Source: Atrina japonica
Lineage: Eukaryota; Mollusca; Bivalvia; Pterioida; Pinnidae
NCBI GenBank assembly: GCA_030159075.1
Contig: BROG01000642.1
Span: forward strand, 112,001 to 176,000
DNA length: 64,000 bases
Direction of reading: 5' to 3'
The position numbers and the translations under genes are program-made. Below, piece by piece: positions 11,807-23,021 of this stretch (positions are counted from its first letter, which is position 1; every line of letters begins with the position of its first letter). The notes under the pieces are model-generated. The model made no database searches, had not been told where the DNA came from, and worked only from the letters and a program-made list of their open reading frames with translations.

Positions 11807-12203
11807 GAGAGTATAGAATGTGTGATGTTAAACTATAATTAAGGTAGAAGTTTTTGATCGCACTAATTACAGAATTAAGAATATATTTGATTAAGCTCAT
11901 TTCTTTCAGAGAGCCAGTGTCCCGTTGTGAACGCGTGGCTTGTGTCGACTACGAGTTACCGGCCTTCTAATAGGCCCATGCTGTGATAAAAATGGACAAA
12001 AAGATTAGCTTTGTTAAAAGGGTTTCTAGATTATATTGAGTTATCCAAGATAAATAGTTCCATATTATACTTATATCATAATTACATTACTGGACACGGT
12101 GCGTTTTAAAAGCATAAAATTAGTACGCAACGTTCTACCATCCAAGTAGATAACGGAGAACTTCATGAATATTCATCAATCACTTCCTACTCGATTTCAT
12201 AGG

Positions 12204-12212
12204 TATATATAA
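12204..12212 (+). promoter_or_regulatory. TATA box of the SMB/TSP1 gene
   Basis: TATATATAA lies 450 bp before the start codon. With the usual 25-32 bp spacing, transcription would begin near 12235-12242 (CTTCTGTAACG). The leader of about 420 nt contains no splice acceptor that I favour. The transcription start is inferred and not observed. Confidence 0.5.
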
Positions 12213-12661
12213 TCCAGAGCGAATTTAATTCTTCTGTAACGATATTTTAAATCAGCGGACGAACACTTCAGTGATTTTTCGATGCGATATAATTGTAATT
12301 TTGTATTTGAAAGGTTAAAATCGCTTTGCTTACACGTACATCGTATTTATTTGCATTTTTCCTTTTGAGAAATCCCCCGCGCACCAGAGCATTGAGAGAG
12401 TTTTGAGTCAGTACTCAAAATCGGTCCGTAAGAACCGACCGAGAGATTTGCAGTGCTGTGTGCTCTGAAACATTCACATATCAGGCAAATCTCATTTTAA
12501 AATTTTCCAATCATAAAAATTTCGGAAGTTTTTTTGCCTACAAAATTTATTCATTTTCCGTAAAAAAAAAGTTTGAAATATTCTTGGTGCCATTGTTTGA
12601 TTGTGGAAATAGGATCTCGCAGCATCTGTACCTGGGATCTTTTCTTTACACGTTCGTCAAA

Positions 12662-12908
12662 ATGTTAGAAGGAAAGGGATTATTCGTGTACTTGGGAATT
12701 TGTGTGTTTGTAGTTCTGTTTTGGGCATCTTCTGTTGAGGGATATCGGACATGCAAAGAAGCCCGTTATTGCTGCCCGGGCAAAAATAACCGATGCTTTG
12801 CTTTTGGACGAAGAATGGATAATGCTAAAAATAAATCTCGCTGTTTTTGCGACCAGTCTTGTCTAAAAACGAATGATTGCTGCGAGGACTATACAAGAAC
12901 GTGTCAAA
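12662..12908 (+). CDS. SBSPON: Exon 1 of SBSPON-like secreted protein: signal peptide and somatomedin-B domain
   Basis: This exon encodes the first 82 codons plus one base. Residues 1-27 form a signal peptide: a basic start, the hydrophobic stretch LFVYLGICVFVVLFW, and a likely cut after SSVEG. Residues 31-81 form a somatomedin-B-type domain with ten cysteines (31, 37, 38, 45, 61, 63, 67, 73, 74, 81). The RYCCPGKNNRCF and CFCDQSC...DCCEDY patterns match SBSPON closely. The chosen ATG has A at -3 and directly precedes the signal peptide. The frame is open back to an ATG at 12458, but that would hide the signal peptide. The donor A|GTAAGT at 12909 gives phase 1, which fits the exon at 47853. 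If the intron were retained, the frame would end after Ser-Lys-Tyr at 12919, giving an SMB-only protein. SBSPON is known as a secreted matrix protein; its role here is inferred. Confidence 0.85.
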
Positions 12909-13933
12909 GTAAGTATTAAGAAATATATTTGTAAATATTTTTTCCAGTTTAATGTGTAGAATATGGGTTCTGTTTTTTTTGTCAATGATACAGGTATGAC
13001 TTAGTTTTCAATACTATCCTCGCTCAACAAATGTATTAAATAGCCACAGAACCACTAAAAGTATAATGTATCGCTGGCACCACTAAATGTGAAATTTATC
13101 TTTCTCGCATTGTGATTACATTTTGTCAAATAAGTAAATTGTATTAGATATACAAATTTTTGTCACATTCTGTCATGTTGTAGTTTTTTAATTTAATGGG
13201 TGGGTGTAAATACAAAATTTACAAGACAATTCGATAAATCTTTATTCTAAATGTGCCAGCACACGATATACATACATGTAATTTAATCTGCGTCTTTCTG
13301 ATGGTAAAGTTAAACGTTTGCAAATTTGATTACACATACACGCAAACACATTCATACACGTGTGTGTCTCATAATAAAAGTCGCATGACTTTTAGAAAAG
13401 TAGATTTTGACGTTACTTTTTTGTTCTTTGTTAAACACCTGAATCAGGTAAGTTGAACATCATTTGGAAAATGAACAAAGATACGCGACTTGAAACTGAA
13501 ACAGGGTCGCATTAATCTGCACCCAGGGGTGTTGTTTAATCTGATTTTGTGTTTAATCGCTTGAACACGAAACAGACAAGTGCGTGATGTGAAATTGACA
13601 AAGTTTTGAATCACTTTCAGTCGATCTCCCTACTTACGTCTAGTGTTGCTTTACAATGGTTCTATTTACATAAAGATGTTAGGACTGAAGGATAGGATAT
13701 CCTAAATCTAAAGTATTATAGGAATAGTCATAAAAACTCATTCATAAATTATGAGTTGTAAAATGTTTTCTGTTCATTTCAACTTTACGCCGATGAGTAT
13801 TTCGTCAAAGTCATTTTCCCATTGTACAGTGTGTGTAGATGTGTAGATGTATTTTGTATTGTACGAAAGAAATATTTATCGCTATAGGGTGTGTGGTTAA
13901 AGCAATATATTCAGCAATCTTTCTACGTACATA

Positions 13934-13934
<1 letters not shown>

Positions 13935-14024
<90 letters not shown>
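13935..14024. repeat. (CA)n-(TA)n compound microsatellite
   Basis: A CA tract passes directly into a TA tract. Reading frames over it are artefacts. Confidence 0.97.
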
Positions 14025-14028
<4 letters not shown>

Positions 14029-14162
14029 TTTAGTGGTGGATTTAAAGGGGTTGCATCCAAACTTGTATGAAAAAAGAAATGTCATTCTTGATAAAAAAAA
14101 TACAGAGAGTGAATTGCTTGCACTAAATTAACTAAGCGGAAAATTTAGTTATATAATAGATA

Positions 14163-14340
14163 CAGTGAAACCTGTATATAGGGGCCACCCAAGGGACCAG
14201 AAAATATTGACCTTTATGTGCAGGTGACCCTTATACACCGGCCAATTTTGTTGAAGTATGTAGTCAAGGGACTTGAAATAATTGGCCTTTATAAACAGGT
14301 GATCCTTATATAGAGGTGACTGCTATAGCAGGTTTTACTG
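14163..14340. mobile_element. TA-flanked pogo-like MITE, 178 bp (family 1)
   Basis: The ends CAGTGAAACCTGTATATAG and CTATAGCAGGTTTTACTG are inverted repeats, flanked by TA on both sides. The body repeats variants of GGCCTTTATAAACAGGTGATCC. A nearly identical copy lies at 57461-57639 and a truncated copy at 55485-55646. Confidence 0.85.
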
Positions 14341-14444
14341 TATATGTTACACTTTATATTATTTCATATGCAAATTTGGATAAAATAATTACATATCTTT
14401 GCATTAATCAAGTAGATAATTAAGACTATATATAAGGATACAAG

Positions 14445-15325
14445 GGGAAATATCAACACCAAAGCTCTACATGACTAATAATATCCAAACTAAAGCTCTA
14501 CAAGGCTGATATCCACACCTAAGCTCTTCAAGGCTAAAATAAGCAATGAAACTATAAGGCTAATACCAACAACAGAGCTTTACAAGGCTATTAAAATAAG
14601 CAACAAAGCTCTACAAGGCCAAAATAATATCAACAACAAAGCTGTAAAAGGCTTAAATAAGCAACAAAGCTCTACATGGCTAAGATAAGCAACAAAGCTC
14701 TACATGGCTAAAATAAGCAACAAAGCTCTACAAGGCTAATATCAACAACAAAGCTCTATAAGGCTAAAATAAGCAACAAAGCTCTACATGTCTAATACCA
14801 ACTACAAAGCTTTACAAGGCTAAAATATGCAACAAAGCTCTACAAGGCTAATATCAACAACAAAGCTCTATAAGGCTAAAATAAGCAACAAAGCTCTATA
14901 AGGCTAAAATAAACAACAACAGCTTTACATGGCTAAAATAAGTAACAAAGCTCTACATGGCTAATATCAACAACATAGCTCTACAAGGCTAAAATAAGAA
15001 ACAAAGTTCTACAACACTTAAAAAAGTAATGAAGCTCTACAAGGCTAAAATAAACAACACAGCTCTACAAGGCTAATATCAACAACAAAGCTCTACAAGG
15101 TAAAATAAGCAACAAAGCTCTACAAGGCTAAAATAAGCAACAAAGCTCTACAAGGCTAAAATACATGTAGCAACAAAGCTGACAAGGCTAACATTAACAC
15201 CAAACCTGTACAAGCTCTACAATGCTAATATCAACAAAGCTCTACAATGCTAATATCAACAAAGCTCTACAATGCTAATATCGACAACAAATTAAAAAGC
15301 TTCAATGTATACAAGGCTAATATCT
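14445..15325. repeat. Degenerate minisatellite, about 26-bp unit
   Basis: Dozens of units of the form AACAAAGCTCTACAAGGCTA followed by AAATAAGC or ATATCAAC. Unit length varies between about 22 and 30 bp. It continues at 15593-15842 after an inserted TIR element. The unit contains GCTCTACAAGGC, and open frames are short. Confidence 0.9.
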
Positions 15326-15592
15326 AGGTATCAGGTAATTTCGGCACTTGTAAACAAGTATTTTCAGCACTTCCTTCCATAAACATCCATTAAAACTTGA
15401 TTTTAGAAATTATTATTCATCAGGAGATATTAATTGATTTATCTTAATCAATATTAGCTGCTGATTTTACCCGTTTATGTGCCGAAATAATTGTACTTGA
15501 TGCCGAAAAGTTAAGAGCTGATGTTACTTGTACAAGTGCCGAAATAACTCAGTGCTGATTTTACCTAATGCCGAAATTACTAGAATTCAATA
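15326..15592. mobile_element. TIR element inserted in the minisatellite, 267 bp
   Basis: The left end contains GGTAATTTCGGCACTTGTAA and the right end TTACCTAATGCCGAAATTAC; these are inverted repeats. TGCCGAAA recurs internally in both orientations. The minisatellite unit resumes on the other side, so the array predates this insertion. Confidence 0.75.
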
Positions 15593-15842
15593 TCCACACC
15601 AAAGCTCTACAGGGATAATATCAACAATAAAGTTCTACAAGGCTAATATTAGCAACAAAGCTCTACAAATAAATAAGGCTAATATCTACATCTACACCAA
15701 AACTCTGCAATGTTAATTTCTACACCAAAGGCATAAAAGGCCAATATCAGCAACAAAGCTCTCTACACGACTAATATTTACACCAAAGCTCTTCAAGACT
15801 AATATCAAGTCCTACGGTACATGACTAATACATTAACAGCAA
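15593..15842. repeat. Minisatellite, continued
   Basis: The same GCTCTACAAGGCTAATATCAA type units as at 14445-15325, more diverged towards the right edge. Confidence 0.8.
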
Positions 15843-16596
15843 AGCTCTAAAATGGCTGATTTGTCTTTAGTAATGGAGCCCTACATCAGTACATATGTAC
15901 ATGGCTCAATACACTATGAAGTTCTTTAGATACCAATAGAAATGTACAAATTGTGTATGCATTCAGAGAATAAGAAAACTAACAACTTTGGACAGATGTG
16001 TATTATGTCACAATGGAAATTAAGCCTCTACCCCTAAAAAAATGTGGACTCTAATTCAAAGCAATAAGACAGATCAGTCCATTCCATTTTTAAGGGGTGA
16101 ATGGGTTTTTGTTGATTTCATATTACATGTATGTTATATCTTTCTATTCACTCTATCAATTTATGCATACATGTACATTTGTACAGTCTAAATCTGTATC
16201 TTGTAGTTTTGGGGTTTGAAAGCTCTAAAATGGCTGACTTGTCTTCAGTAATGGAGCCCTACATGTACATCAGTACATATGTACATGGCTCAATACACTA
16301 TGAAGTTCTTTAGATACCAATAGAAATGTACAAATTGTGTATGCATTCAGAGAATGAGAAAACTAACAACTTTGGACAGATGTGTATTATGTCACAATGG
16401 AAATTAAGAATCTACCCCTAAAAAAGGTGGCTCTGATTCAAAGCAATAAGACAGATCAGTCCATTCCATTTTTAAGGGGTGAATGGGTTTTTGTTGATTT
16501 CATATTATGTAATATCTTTCTATTCACTCCATCAATTTATGCATACATGTACATTTGTACAGTCTAAATCTGTATGTTGTAGTTTTTGGTTTGATA
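15843..16596 (+). repeat. Direct tandem duplication, about 378-bp unit, two copies
   Basis: Copy 1 is 15843-16220 and copy 2 is 16221-16596. Both begin AGCTCTAAAATGGCTGA and run through GGAGCCCTACAT, AATGGAAATTAAG and TAAGGGGTGAATGGG with few differences. The start of the unit resembles the neighbouring minisatellite, so the duplication may have arisen from it. Open frames within it are not supported as genes. Confidence 0.92.
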
Positions 16597-16662
16597 AATG
16601 AGATATTGCTCAACCTAATTTATCAAATATCATGTTACATACATACAAACATAGTCTTAATA

Positions 16663-16917
16663 GAAATTATAAAGTTAAACGAGACTTACCTGTAAGGTGA
16701 AGTTTGACTGTAATTTCTTCGACCAGTTGGGAGACTGAGGGATCAAATGAGATGATAATGCGGTCACGTGATTCATTCTTCAGAGCTCGATATCGAAATT
16801 CATCAATAAATGAAAGGGAGGGATGTATTTCAGGGTGGGCATTTGATCCCTCAGTCTCCCAATGGTCGAAGAAATTACAGTATCACCTTACAGGTAAGTC
16901 TCGTTTAACTTTATAAT
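16663..16917. repeat. Large palindrome next to the DIRS-like element
   Basis: Two arms of about 82 bp (16663-16748 and 16838-16917) are inverted repeats with only a few differences; both contain TTAAACGAGACTTACCTGTA in opposite orientations. The loop holds ATGATAATGCGGTCACGTGA, which is also the complement of sequence just inside the right end of the DIRS-like element (21535-21560). I infer that this is the internal complementary region and outer repeat that DIRS elements carry near their 3' end. It could also be a separate palindromic insertion. Confidence 0.7.
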
Positions 16918-16956
16918 TTCTTCTCCCTGTTGGGAGCCTTTCGTTATCAAATGAGA
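16914..16956. repeat. Left inverted terminal repeat of the DIRS-like element
   Basis: AATTTCTTCTCCCTGTTGGG and GCCTTTCGTTATCAAATGAG are the reverse complement of the right end at 21560-21602. Confidence 0.9.
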
Positions 16957-17129
16957 CTTTAAAGCTGATGAATTTGATATCGTTAATTACTAAAAAACGA
17001 GTAATAAAAATATAAATAAATACTTAATTAATGTACAAGGAAAAAGAAAAACAACTGTATCTGAAAATGACTAATGTATTATAAACACTACACATGAAAT
17101 TGATCAATTGGTATTATCGTGTAAAAAAC

Positions 17130-18270
17130 TTTTGTGTATAATCAATTTAGCAAAGTTAGTTAATAGGCTAACACCAAAAGAATGGTCTACAATTGACTTT
17201 TGATAGAATTTTCTAAATACACAGTCTTGCGACATCCAACTGTTTTTAAAAATAGTTCGTAAAGGTACTTTAAAAAGTTGTGAGCAGCACTCGCTGAAGC
17301 GGCACGCGTGCTGTGAGGTTTGAAAATGGAAATGTCAATTCCTGCTATTTCATTAATATACTTTTAATCCATCTAGCGATGGTGTCTCGAGAGGCCGCTT
17401 TAATGGGGTTTTTGTGTTGTAATGAGTAGTTGCGTTTCTGTTTGCCGTAATATTGCTGTTTTGTTAAATAAATTGAAGAATTTTCAGCAGCATAAATCAT
17501 GATCTGGCGTGAACGCAGAAAAATTCAATTCTCCCAAATGAGTTTTAGGCGTTGAATTTTTTAGTAAATCTCCTATTACAATTTTTACGCATTCATCTCC
17601 AATGTGAATATTCCGGATGTCCAGAAATTGTAATGTCTGTCCGCGTTGTCCTGATAATAATGCTAACAACATAGCAAGTTTCTGAGATAGCTTAATAATG
17701 TTAATGATCCAAAGGTGACAATGATTTTAAGTACTTGATTACTATATCAACATTCCATGTAATATTATATCTGGGTAATGTTGGTCGATTTACAAATACT
17801 CCCTTCATAAATTTTTTAATTAACATGTGTGAACCGATTTTACACCATGTATATTGTCAAGATGTAAAATTGCAGATAATGCGCTTCTTGCAGTGTTTAA
17901 AGCACTATAACCAAGGCCGCTTTTATAAATTCTGTTAAAAATGCTAACGCATTGAAAACATCGGCTTCAAGTGGATCAGCTTGTTTTTCACTACAAAATT
18001 GCAACCATTTGCGGAGATAGTTCCAATATTGTATTTTCGTCGACTCTCTCCAAGATGACATGATAATTTAAGAGTGTCGACTGATAAATTTGAACCTTTG
18101 AGCGATTCCCTGACAAGAAAAGCACCCAGTCTCATTTTCTTTAGGGGGTGAGATTGATGTTGTTTGTGTGGCAGAATTAATAGATCTCTGCGTTGCGGGA
18201 GAATAACAGACGTTTCTGACACCATCTGTAGAAGTTTTGGAAACCATGGTTGCGTTGGCCATATCGGAAA
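17130..18270 (-). pseudogene. DIRS tyrosine recombinase, frameshifted
   Basis: The N-terminal part (about 18140-17900) contains KIQYWNYLRKWLQFC, the core-binding type segment. The catalytic part shows the first arginine box LLALLSGQRGQTL (17631-17672) and the HSTRAASAS box (H-x-x-R, about 17289-17315). It ends with a frame-shifted segment holding the expected tyrosine near 17200. Several frame changes and stops separate these parts, so no active enzyme is made. In the family this enzyme inserts a circular DNA copy by recombination. Confidence 0.85.
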
Positions 18271-18833
18271 CAATCATCAAAACTTCCACCTGTTCCTTTT
18301 GAATTTTTTGAAGAACAGATCCTATGACACTGAAAGGACAGAAAATGTAGCATCTCAAATGTGACCAATCGATAGAGAAAGCATCTATATAATTTGCGTG
18401 TTTATCAGGATTAAATGAAACAAGTTTCTAATTGCTTGTTGTCGTTAGACGCGAAAAGGTCAATACAATGGACCGTAACGATTTTTTAACTTATTAAACA
18501 CTTGTTTATTCAACATCCATTCGGTATCTGACCTATTTTTCTGGATAAGAAATCAGCCTCTGTGTTATCCACACCGGGAATATGACATGCGGACAACCAG
18601 ATGTTTTTATCATTACATGAAAACCAAATGGATCTTGACAAATCATTATAGTGTTCGAATTTTTCACCCATTTTGTTAATATAAGTTACTGCGACTGTAT
18701 TATCTAAGTAGATTCTTACATGGCAGTTAGAAATATGAGAAGAAAAATGAATAATTGCTAATAAAGCGGCTTTCAAGCTAAGAAATTGATATGTTCTTTT
18801 TGCTCTATAAAAGACCATTCCCCACTGATGCAT
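18270..18833 (-). pseudogene. DIRS RNase H and connecting C-terminal region, broken
   Basis: The open stretch 18510-18833 contains RIYLDNTVAVTYINKMG and ACHIPGVDNTEADFLSR, the RNase H active-site-type motifs of DIRS Pol proteins. Between 18270 and 18450, PFSVIGSVLQKIQKEQ and ILPQRRDLLILPHK lie in alternating frames, as expected for the segment between RNase H and the recombinase in this family. Confidence 0.85.
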
Positions 18834-19049
18834 TCACTTGTTGTGTCATTTACCGCACCCCAACCTCGACTTGAGCTGTCACTTTTTATGATAATATCAG
18901 GCTTATTTGTGTAAATGACCTAAAACTTGAATTTATATTTTTTTATCCACCACTGAATATCTTGTATGCTCTCAATGACAGAGAAATTTTTGCTTCGAAA
19001 TTTCCGAAATGTTGTTTTAAATGAAAAATCTTTCTCTATTTCTAACAAT

Positions 19050-19890
19050 TTATAGTGTAATGGGGCGAATGTTACCCTGGTTCGCTAGCAACCAACTCAG
19101 AGAAAGTTCGCGAATTGTTATTTTCTGTTTTTGGAGAATTTTGTTCCCGTGTTCGATAATCTTGGATGCTTTACTCTCCGTTAATCTTACCGTCATATCA
19201 ATGGAATTTATTCTGAAACCTAAGAATTGTATTTGCTGCGAGGGCAGGGAAGATTTTTTGGGTGAATAGTAAGCCCTAACTGATCCATAACATGGATAGT
19301 CTCTGTAAAAATTCTGTGAACATTCTTTAAAACAATTGCCTATCAGTAAACTGTCGTCGATGTAACCAACATTTGTATATCCTAATTTTCTCAAATGTGA
19401 ATAAACAGGTTTCATGATTTTTGTGAAGATACGTGCGGAATTCTTATATCCCATTGCTAAACAAGTAAATTGATATTTTTGATCCTGCCAAATAAAACGC
19501 AAATATTTTCGGATTTTTATGTACTTTGATAGAATAATAAGCGTCCTTTAGATCTACAACCAGCAATTCGGTGTTATCAAATTGATAGCTGATTTCAGAG
19601 TTTCCTTTTAAAATGATGATATTCCACGTAATCGTTTAAAGATTTCAAATTAAGTATTATCCTGTGGCTACCGTCTTTTTTTCGGTCGCACGAAAATATT
19701 GGATATAAATTCGTCAAGATCGTTGGTATATTTTTCAATGATCCCCCTTGATATGAATTTTTCTATTTCTTGATCAATAATTAAAAGTTCAAGGAACTGA
19801 ATTGAATTGGGGAAGGTATACGTATCTGTTGCGGTTTCCTAGTAAATTCTAAATTGTAACCCGATATGATTTCATATATTCAAATCGGAT
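19050..19890 (-). pseudogene. DIRS reverse transcriptase, broken
   Basis: In order on the minus strand: EIEKFISRGIIEKY, FISNIFVRPKK, VDLKDAYYSIKVHKNPKIF, FIWQDQKYQFTCLAMGY, the catalytic YIDDSLLIG (about 19353-19364) and QIQFLGFRINS. These are reverse transcriptase blocks in their usual order. Single-base frame changes near 19.50 and 19.62 kb and in-frame stops show decay. Family assignment rests on the VDLKDAYYS and HIPG...ADFLSR style typical of DIRS elements. Confidence 0.9.
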
Positions 19891-20059
19891 GTCAAGAATT
19901 TCCATTGATTGTTGTATTATTTTTCCTGCGGTAAAATTATCTGGCGTATTTTGTAAAAACTACGCTGGTGCTGGTTACTCACACAATTTATTTCCTGTTC
20001 TTGAGACTGAATTTGGAAACCTGATTTTTCCTGTATTTCTGGAACTGAGGATACCTGTA

Positions 20060-21069
20060 TCCCCGTCCTATCCCTTGTCCTAAAAAATAATTTTGTTTTC
20101 TGCTATTATTGTCTTGACTAAGACTGTGTGGAGTACCCGAAAGAAGGTTTTCGAGTAAAAGGTTTCCTTTTTCCTGATATCTGGGATCCTACTTTGTTGC
20201 CCTTTACGATATCCTCCACAACCTTGCCGAGATCATCACCAAACAAGTTTTCGCTTATTGGATGATCATTGGAGCATGAGAACGGAATTCGTTGTTTTTG
20301 TCAGTTGGATTATGAGCTCACGTCTTCTGTAAGCCCTACACAATACACGAATTCAGACAATTTGAGTCCGTCAAGTAAGCATGAATTTCTGTCGGGATTA
20401 TTTTCTCCTTCTTTGACTTCCAACAGTTGTCAATCATTTGTAGTTGTGGTACAATCGCTTTATCAACGATGTGTTCTTTGCAGCCTTAGATCTTGATTTT
20501 TGTGTTTTTAAAATGAGACCAAATCTCACTATTAACTTTAGGAGGAACAAGATTAGGTACGTTTATAGGCCGTAAATAATTTTCAGTGGCCTCTTTGATT
20601 TTTTCTGATACTAATTTACAACGTACACCGTTGTTTGCCACATCAGCTAGCTTATCATTAATTTTTTCTTTTTCCTCTGATCCGAAACACTCTTTGATCT
20701 CTTTAAGCAGACTGTCTGTGTCTATTCTCTGGTATCTGAATCAATACCCGTGAGTGTGTGCAATTTTAATAAATCACTGAAATCGTCAGATTCTTCCTCG
20801 TCAGAAATATCTGATACATTGGTCATGTGCATGATTTGGGGTATCGAACCCGAAGTGGACTTGTTCATCTAAGGTAGATAATTTTCTTTTCTTCCCCTTT
20901 TTTAAAGCGGGGTTGTACCTGTTTGTGCAACTAAATGGCTGACAAGCGATTGCATTGTTCTTTGACTTTGCAGCATGATTTCAACAAGTGTTGAGTTGTC
21001 TGTTATTTTGACAAATGACTTCTCGCCGAACTCGCGAGCGAGAGTAGTCTTATTATGTTCATTGTCCAT
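20060..21069 (-). pseudogene. DIRS Gag-like ORF1, broken
   Basis: It starts with an ATG at 21069 (MDNEHNKTTLAREFGEKSF). It carries the conserved LVPPKVNSEIW motif near 20513-20560, and near its end a Gly/Arg-rich GQGIGRGY stretch of nucleic-acid-binding type. Multiple stops interrupt it. Position upstream of the reverse transcriptase supports the Gag-like assignment. Confidence 0.75.
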
Positions 21070-21146
21070 ATCAGTTTCAGCTTCCCTGCTGTTATGAGTG
21101 TCACTTCAGCTGCCATTGTTGCTTTGTTTTGAGACTTCTTTAATGG

Positions 21147-21218
21147 AAATCGTAAAACTACGACGATTTGCCTTTATGTCTCAACTTTGTGCAATTCGTA
21201 AAACTACGACGAAATTGC
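21147..21218. repeat. Two adjacent hairpins with the same loop, in the element's leader
   Basis: AAATCGT/ACGATTT (21147-21169) and GCAATTCGT/ACGAAATTGC (21191-21218) each enclose AAAACTACG. They lie upstream of ORF1 in the DIRS-like element and may be part of its leader. Confidence 0.6.
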
Positions 21219-21559
21219 CTTTGATATGTTTTATGTATATATAAAGATGTTATATACAAAAACGGTTAATAGAAAAAGTTTGAACTGTTACGTTCTCCGT
21301 CTTGGTTAATTCCGAAAACAAAAATTACATAATAAGAAAGTTTGTGATGAAATAAGTATAACAACTACAACGAATAAAGAAACTTTTAAATCCAGAAAAC
21401 TTGAAAGTCACAATTTGTATATAATGTCTAAAAATTATGAAAATTACTAAAATTAATCGCATATAGAAATGTAATTCACATAATTAATTATCCCAAAAGT
21501 AATTGCGTCTGAATCAGAATCTATTCGCTTTATCTATGAATCACGTGACCGCATTATCA

Positions 21560-21602
21560 TCTCATTTGATAACGAAAGGCTCCCAACAGGGAGAAGAAAT
21601 CA
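21560..21602. repeat. Right inverted terminal repeat of the DIRS-like element
   Basis: TCTCATTTGATAACGAAAGG through GGGAGAAGAAAT, the reverse complement of 16914-16956. Confidence 0.9.
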
Positions 21603-21778
21603 AAATATCTACTGCAAAAAGAGGACTAGGGCATGGGTAATTATTTGTGTAAGATATTGGATGACAGGGTGTTAATAATGGATAAATTAAATCAACAGTT
21701 AGTAATGGAATGTAGATCACATTACTGTACCCCTACAAATACTTAGGTTGCAATCATACATGTACAAATGCAAAACTG

Positions 21779-22000
21779 TGGGAATGGTACCTGGGCCTTT
21801 TTAATTGGGAGTTTTAGCAACATTTTATTGAAATTGGTCAATCTAGAAATGCACAAAACTAAATGTTTGTGAAAATAGAAGAATTCCCTCATGTTCATTG
21901 TCATTTGACTTCAACTTGGAAATTTCAATTGTAAATTTGGAATTTTTTTTTTCATTGGGAATGGGGCCTTATTTTGGCCCCCTATGTCAAGGTGGAAAAT
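21779..22000 (+). repeat. Dispersed repeat C, copy 1
   Basis: It shares the order GGAATGGTACCTGGGCCTTT, TTTAGCAACATTTTATTGAA, TTCATTGTCATTTGACTTCA, GGGAATGGGGCCTTATTTTG with copies at 22763 and 35820. No TIRs or tRNA head are evident, so the type is unknown. Confidence 0.8.
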
Positions 22001-22762
22001 TCCTGCTACCAATAAACATATTTCAATTATTTGATTTTTCATTTTCCCAGCCTCTTCAGTCCATTCTTCATTGGATGATTTATTTTCTGGATTTTTTAGT
22101 CCATTCTTAACTATCAGCCCTTGTTGTTATTGTTCTTTAGTACAATGTATCTGTCAATCTGTGCTCTGTTTTTCTGGAACACTGATTTTTTTCACTAGTA
22201 CGGTATTTTGTAAATGTCAAGTTTTTCAATTTTTCTCCATATCATTTCTGTCAATCATTCCTTTACTTTACAATCTTTTTCTTGTTTCTTTTCCTTCTAC
22301 ATTTTATGTAAAAACAATGCTTTATCTAGGTCACCTTATGCTTCGATAGGTTTAAGCACATTTAAAGAATCTACCAAATAGATTTATCAATTGTTTGGCA
22401 ACGTCAACAGTTGCCTGGTTCATCGGAATGGAATTAATTTGCTCATCAGAAGATTAAGGACCAGCACTAAAAAATACAGGTTTTATATAATAATATATAT
22501 ACATTTCAATTTCGGAAAGCTGATCCTATTGGAAACATATCACTTCCTGATATTTACCATACATGTATTTACAAAGTCTGGATTTTTCCTTCCTTCCAAA
22601 TAAATTCGGAATTCTGATCCCTCTTAATTAAAACAGCTGAACTGAATTTTGTGATGAAAATGGATATTTAATAATACATATAATTAAATTAATATTAATG
22701 GAACACACATGAAAAACAAAGTGTGAAAAAAGGTTGGGATTTTTTAATTGTCACACTCTTTT

Positions 22763-22995
22763 AGGAATGGGGCCTGGGCCTTTTGAATTGTGAATTTTGG
22801 CAACATTTTTTGAAATTAGGAAATCTAGAATTACACAAAACTGTTTTAAAATATAAGAATCTCTTCAAATTCATTGTCATTTGACTTTAATTATGATATT
22901 TCAGCTGCGATTTTGGAACAAAATCTAATTTTTGCATTAGGAATGGGGCCATTGTTTTGACTCTGTATAATATGCTAGAAAATCCCTGAAAGGTT
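22763..22995 (+). repeat. Dispersed repeat C, copy 2
   Basis: The same block order as copy 1: GGAATGGGGCCTGGGCCTTT, TTGGCAACATTTTTTGAAAT, ATTCATTGTCATTTGACTTT, TTAGGAATGGGGCCATTGTT. The 22.0-22.76 kb interval between the copies shows nothing recognisable. Confidence 0.8.
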
Positions 22996-23021
22996 ACAAT
23001 ATATATATATATATATATACA

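Larger units (their letters stand above)
16914..21602 (-). mobile_element. Degraded DIRS-like (tyrosine-recombinase) retrotransposon
   Basis: The order on the minus strand is a Gag-like ORF, reverse transcriptase, RNase H and tyrosine recombinase, all broken by stops and frameshifts. Inverted terminal repeats of about 42 bp bound it (GAAAGGCTCCCAACAGGGAG on one side, its complement on the other). A tyrosine recombinase in place of a DDE integrase, inverted ends and a 3' complementary region define the DIRS group. It lies in intron 1 of the SBSPON-like gene, in antisense orientation. It is too damaged to move by itself. Confidence 0.9.

Noticed and set aside
12458..12661. Upstream ATG for the SBSPON-like protein
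   Set aside because: Using it would place 68 non-hydrophobic residues before the signal peptide; the ATG at 12662 has a good context and starts directly at the signal sequence.
14445..15842. CRISPR array
   Set aside because: Units are degenerate and directly adjacent with no unique spacers, and the sequence is eukaryotic.
22071..22349. Plus-strand 92-codon hydrophobic frame
   Set aside because: T-rich sequence gives Phe/Leu/Ser-rich frames by chance; there is no start context or homolog.
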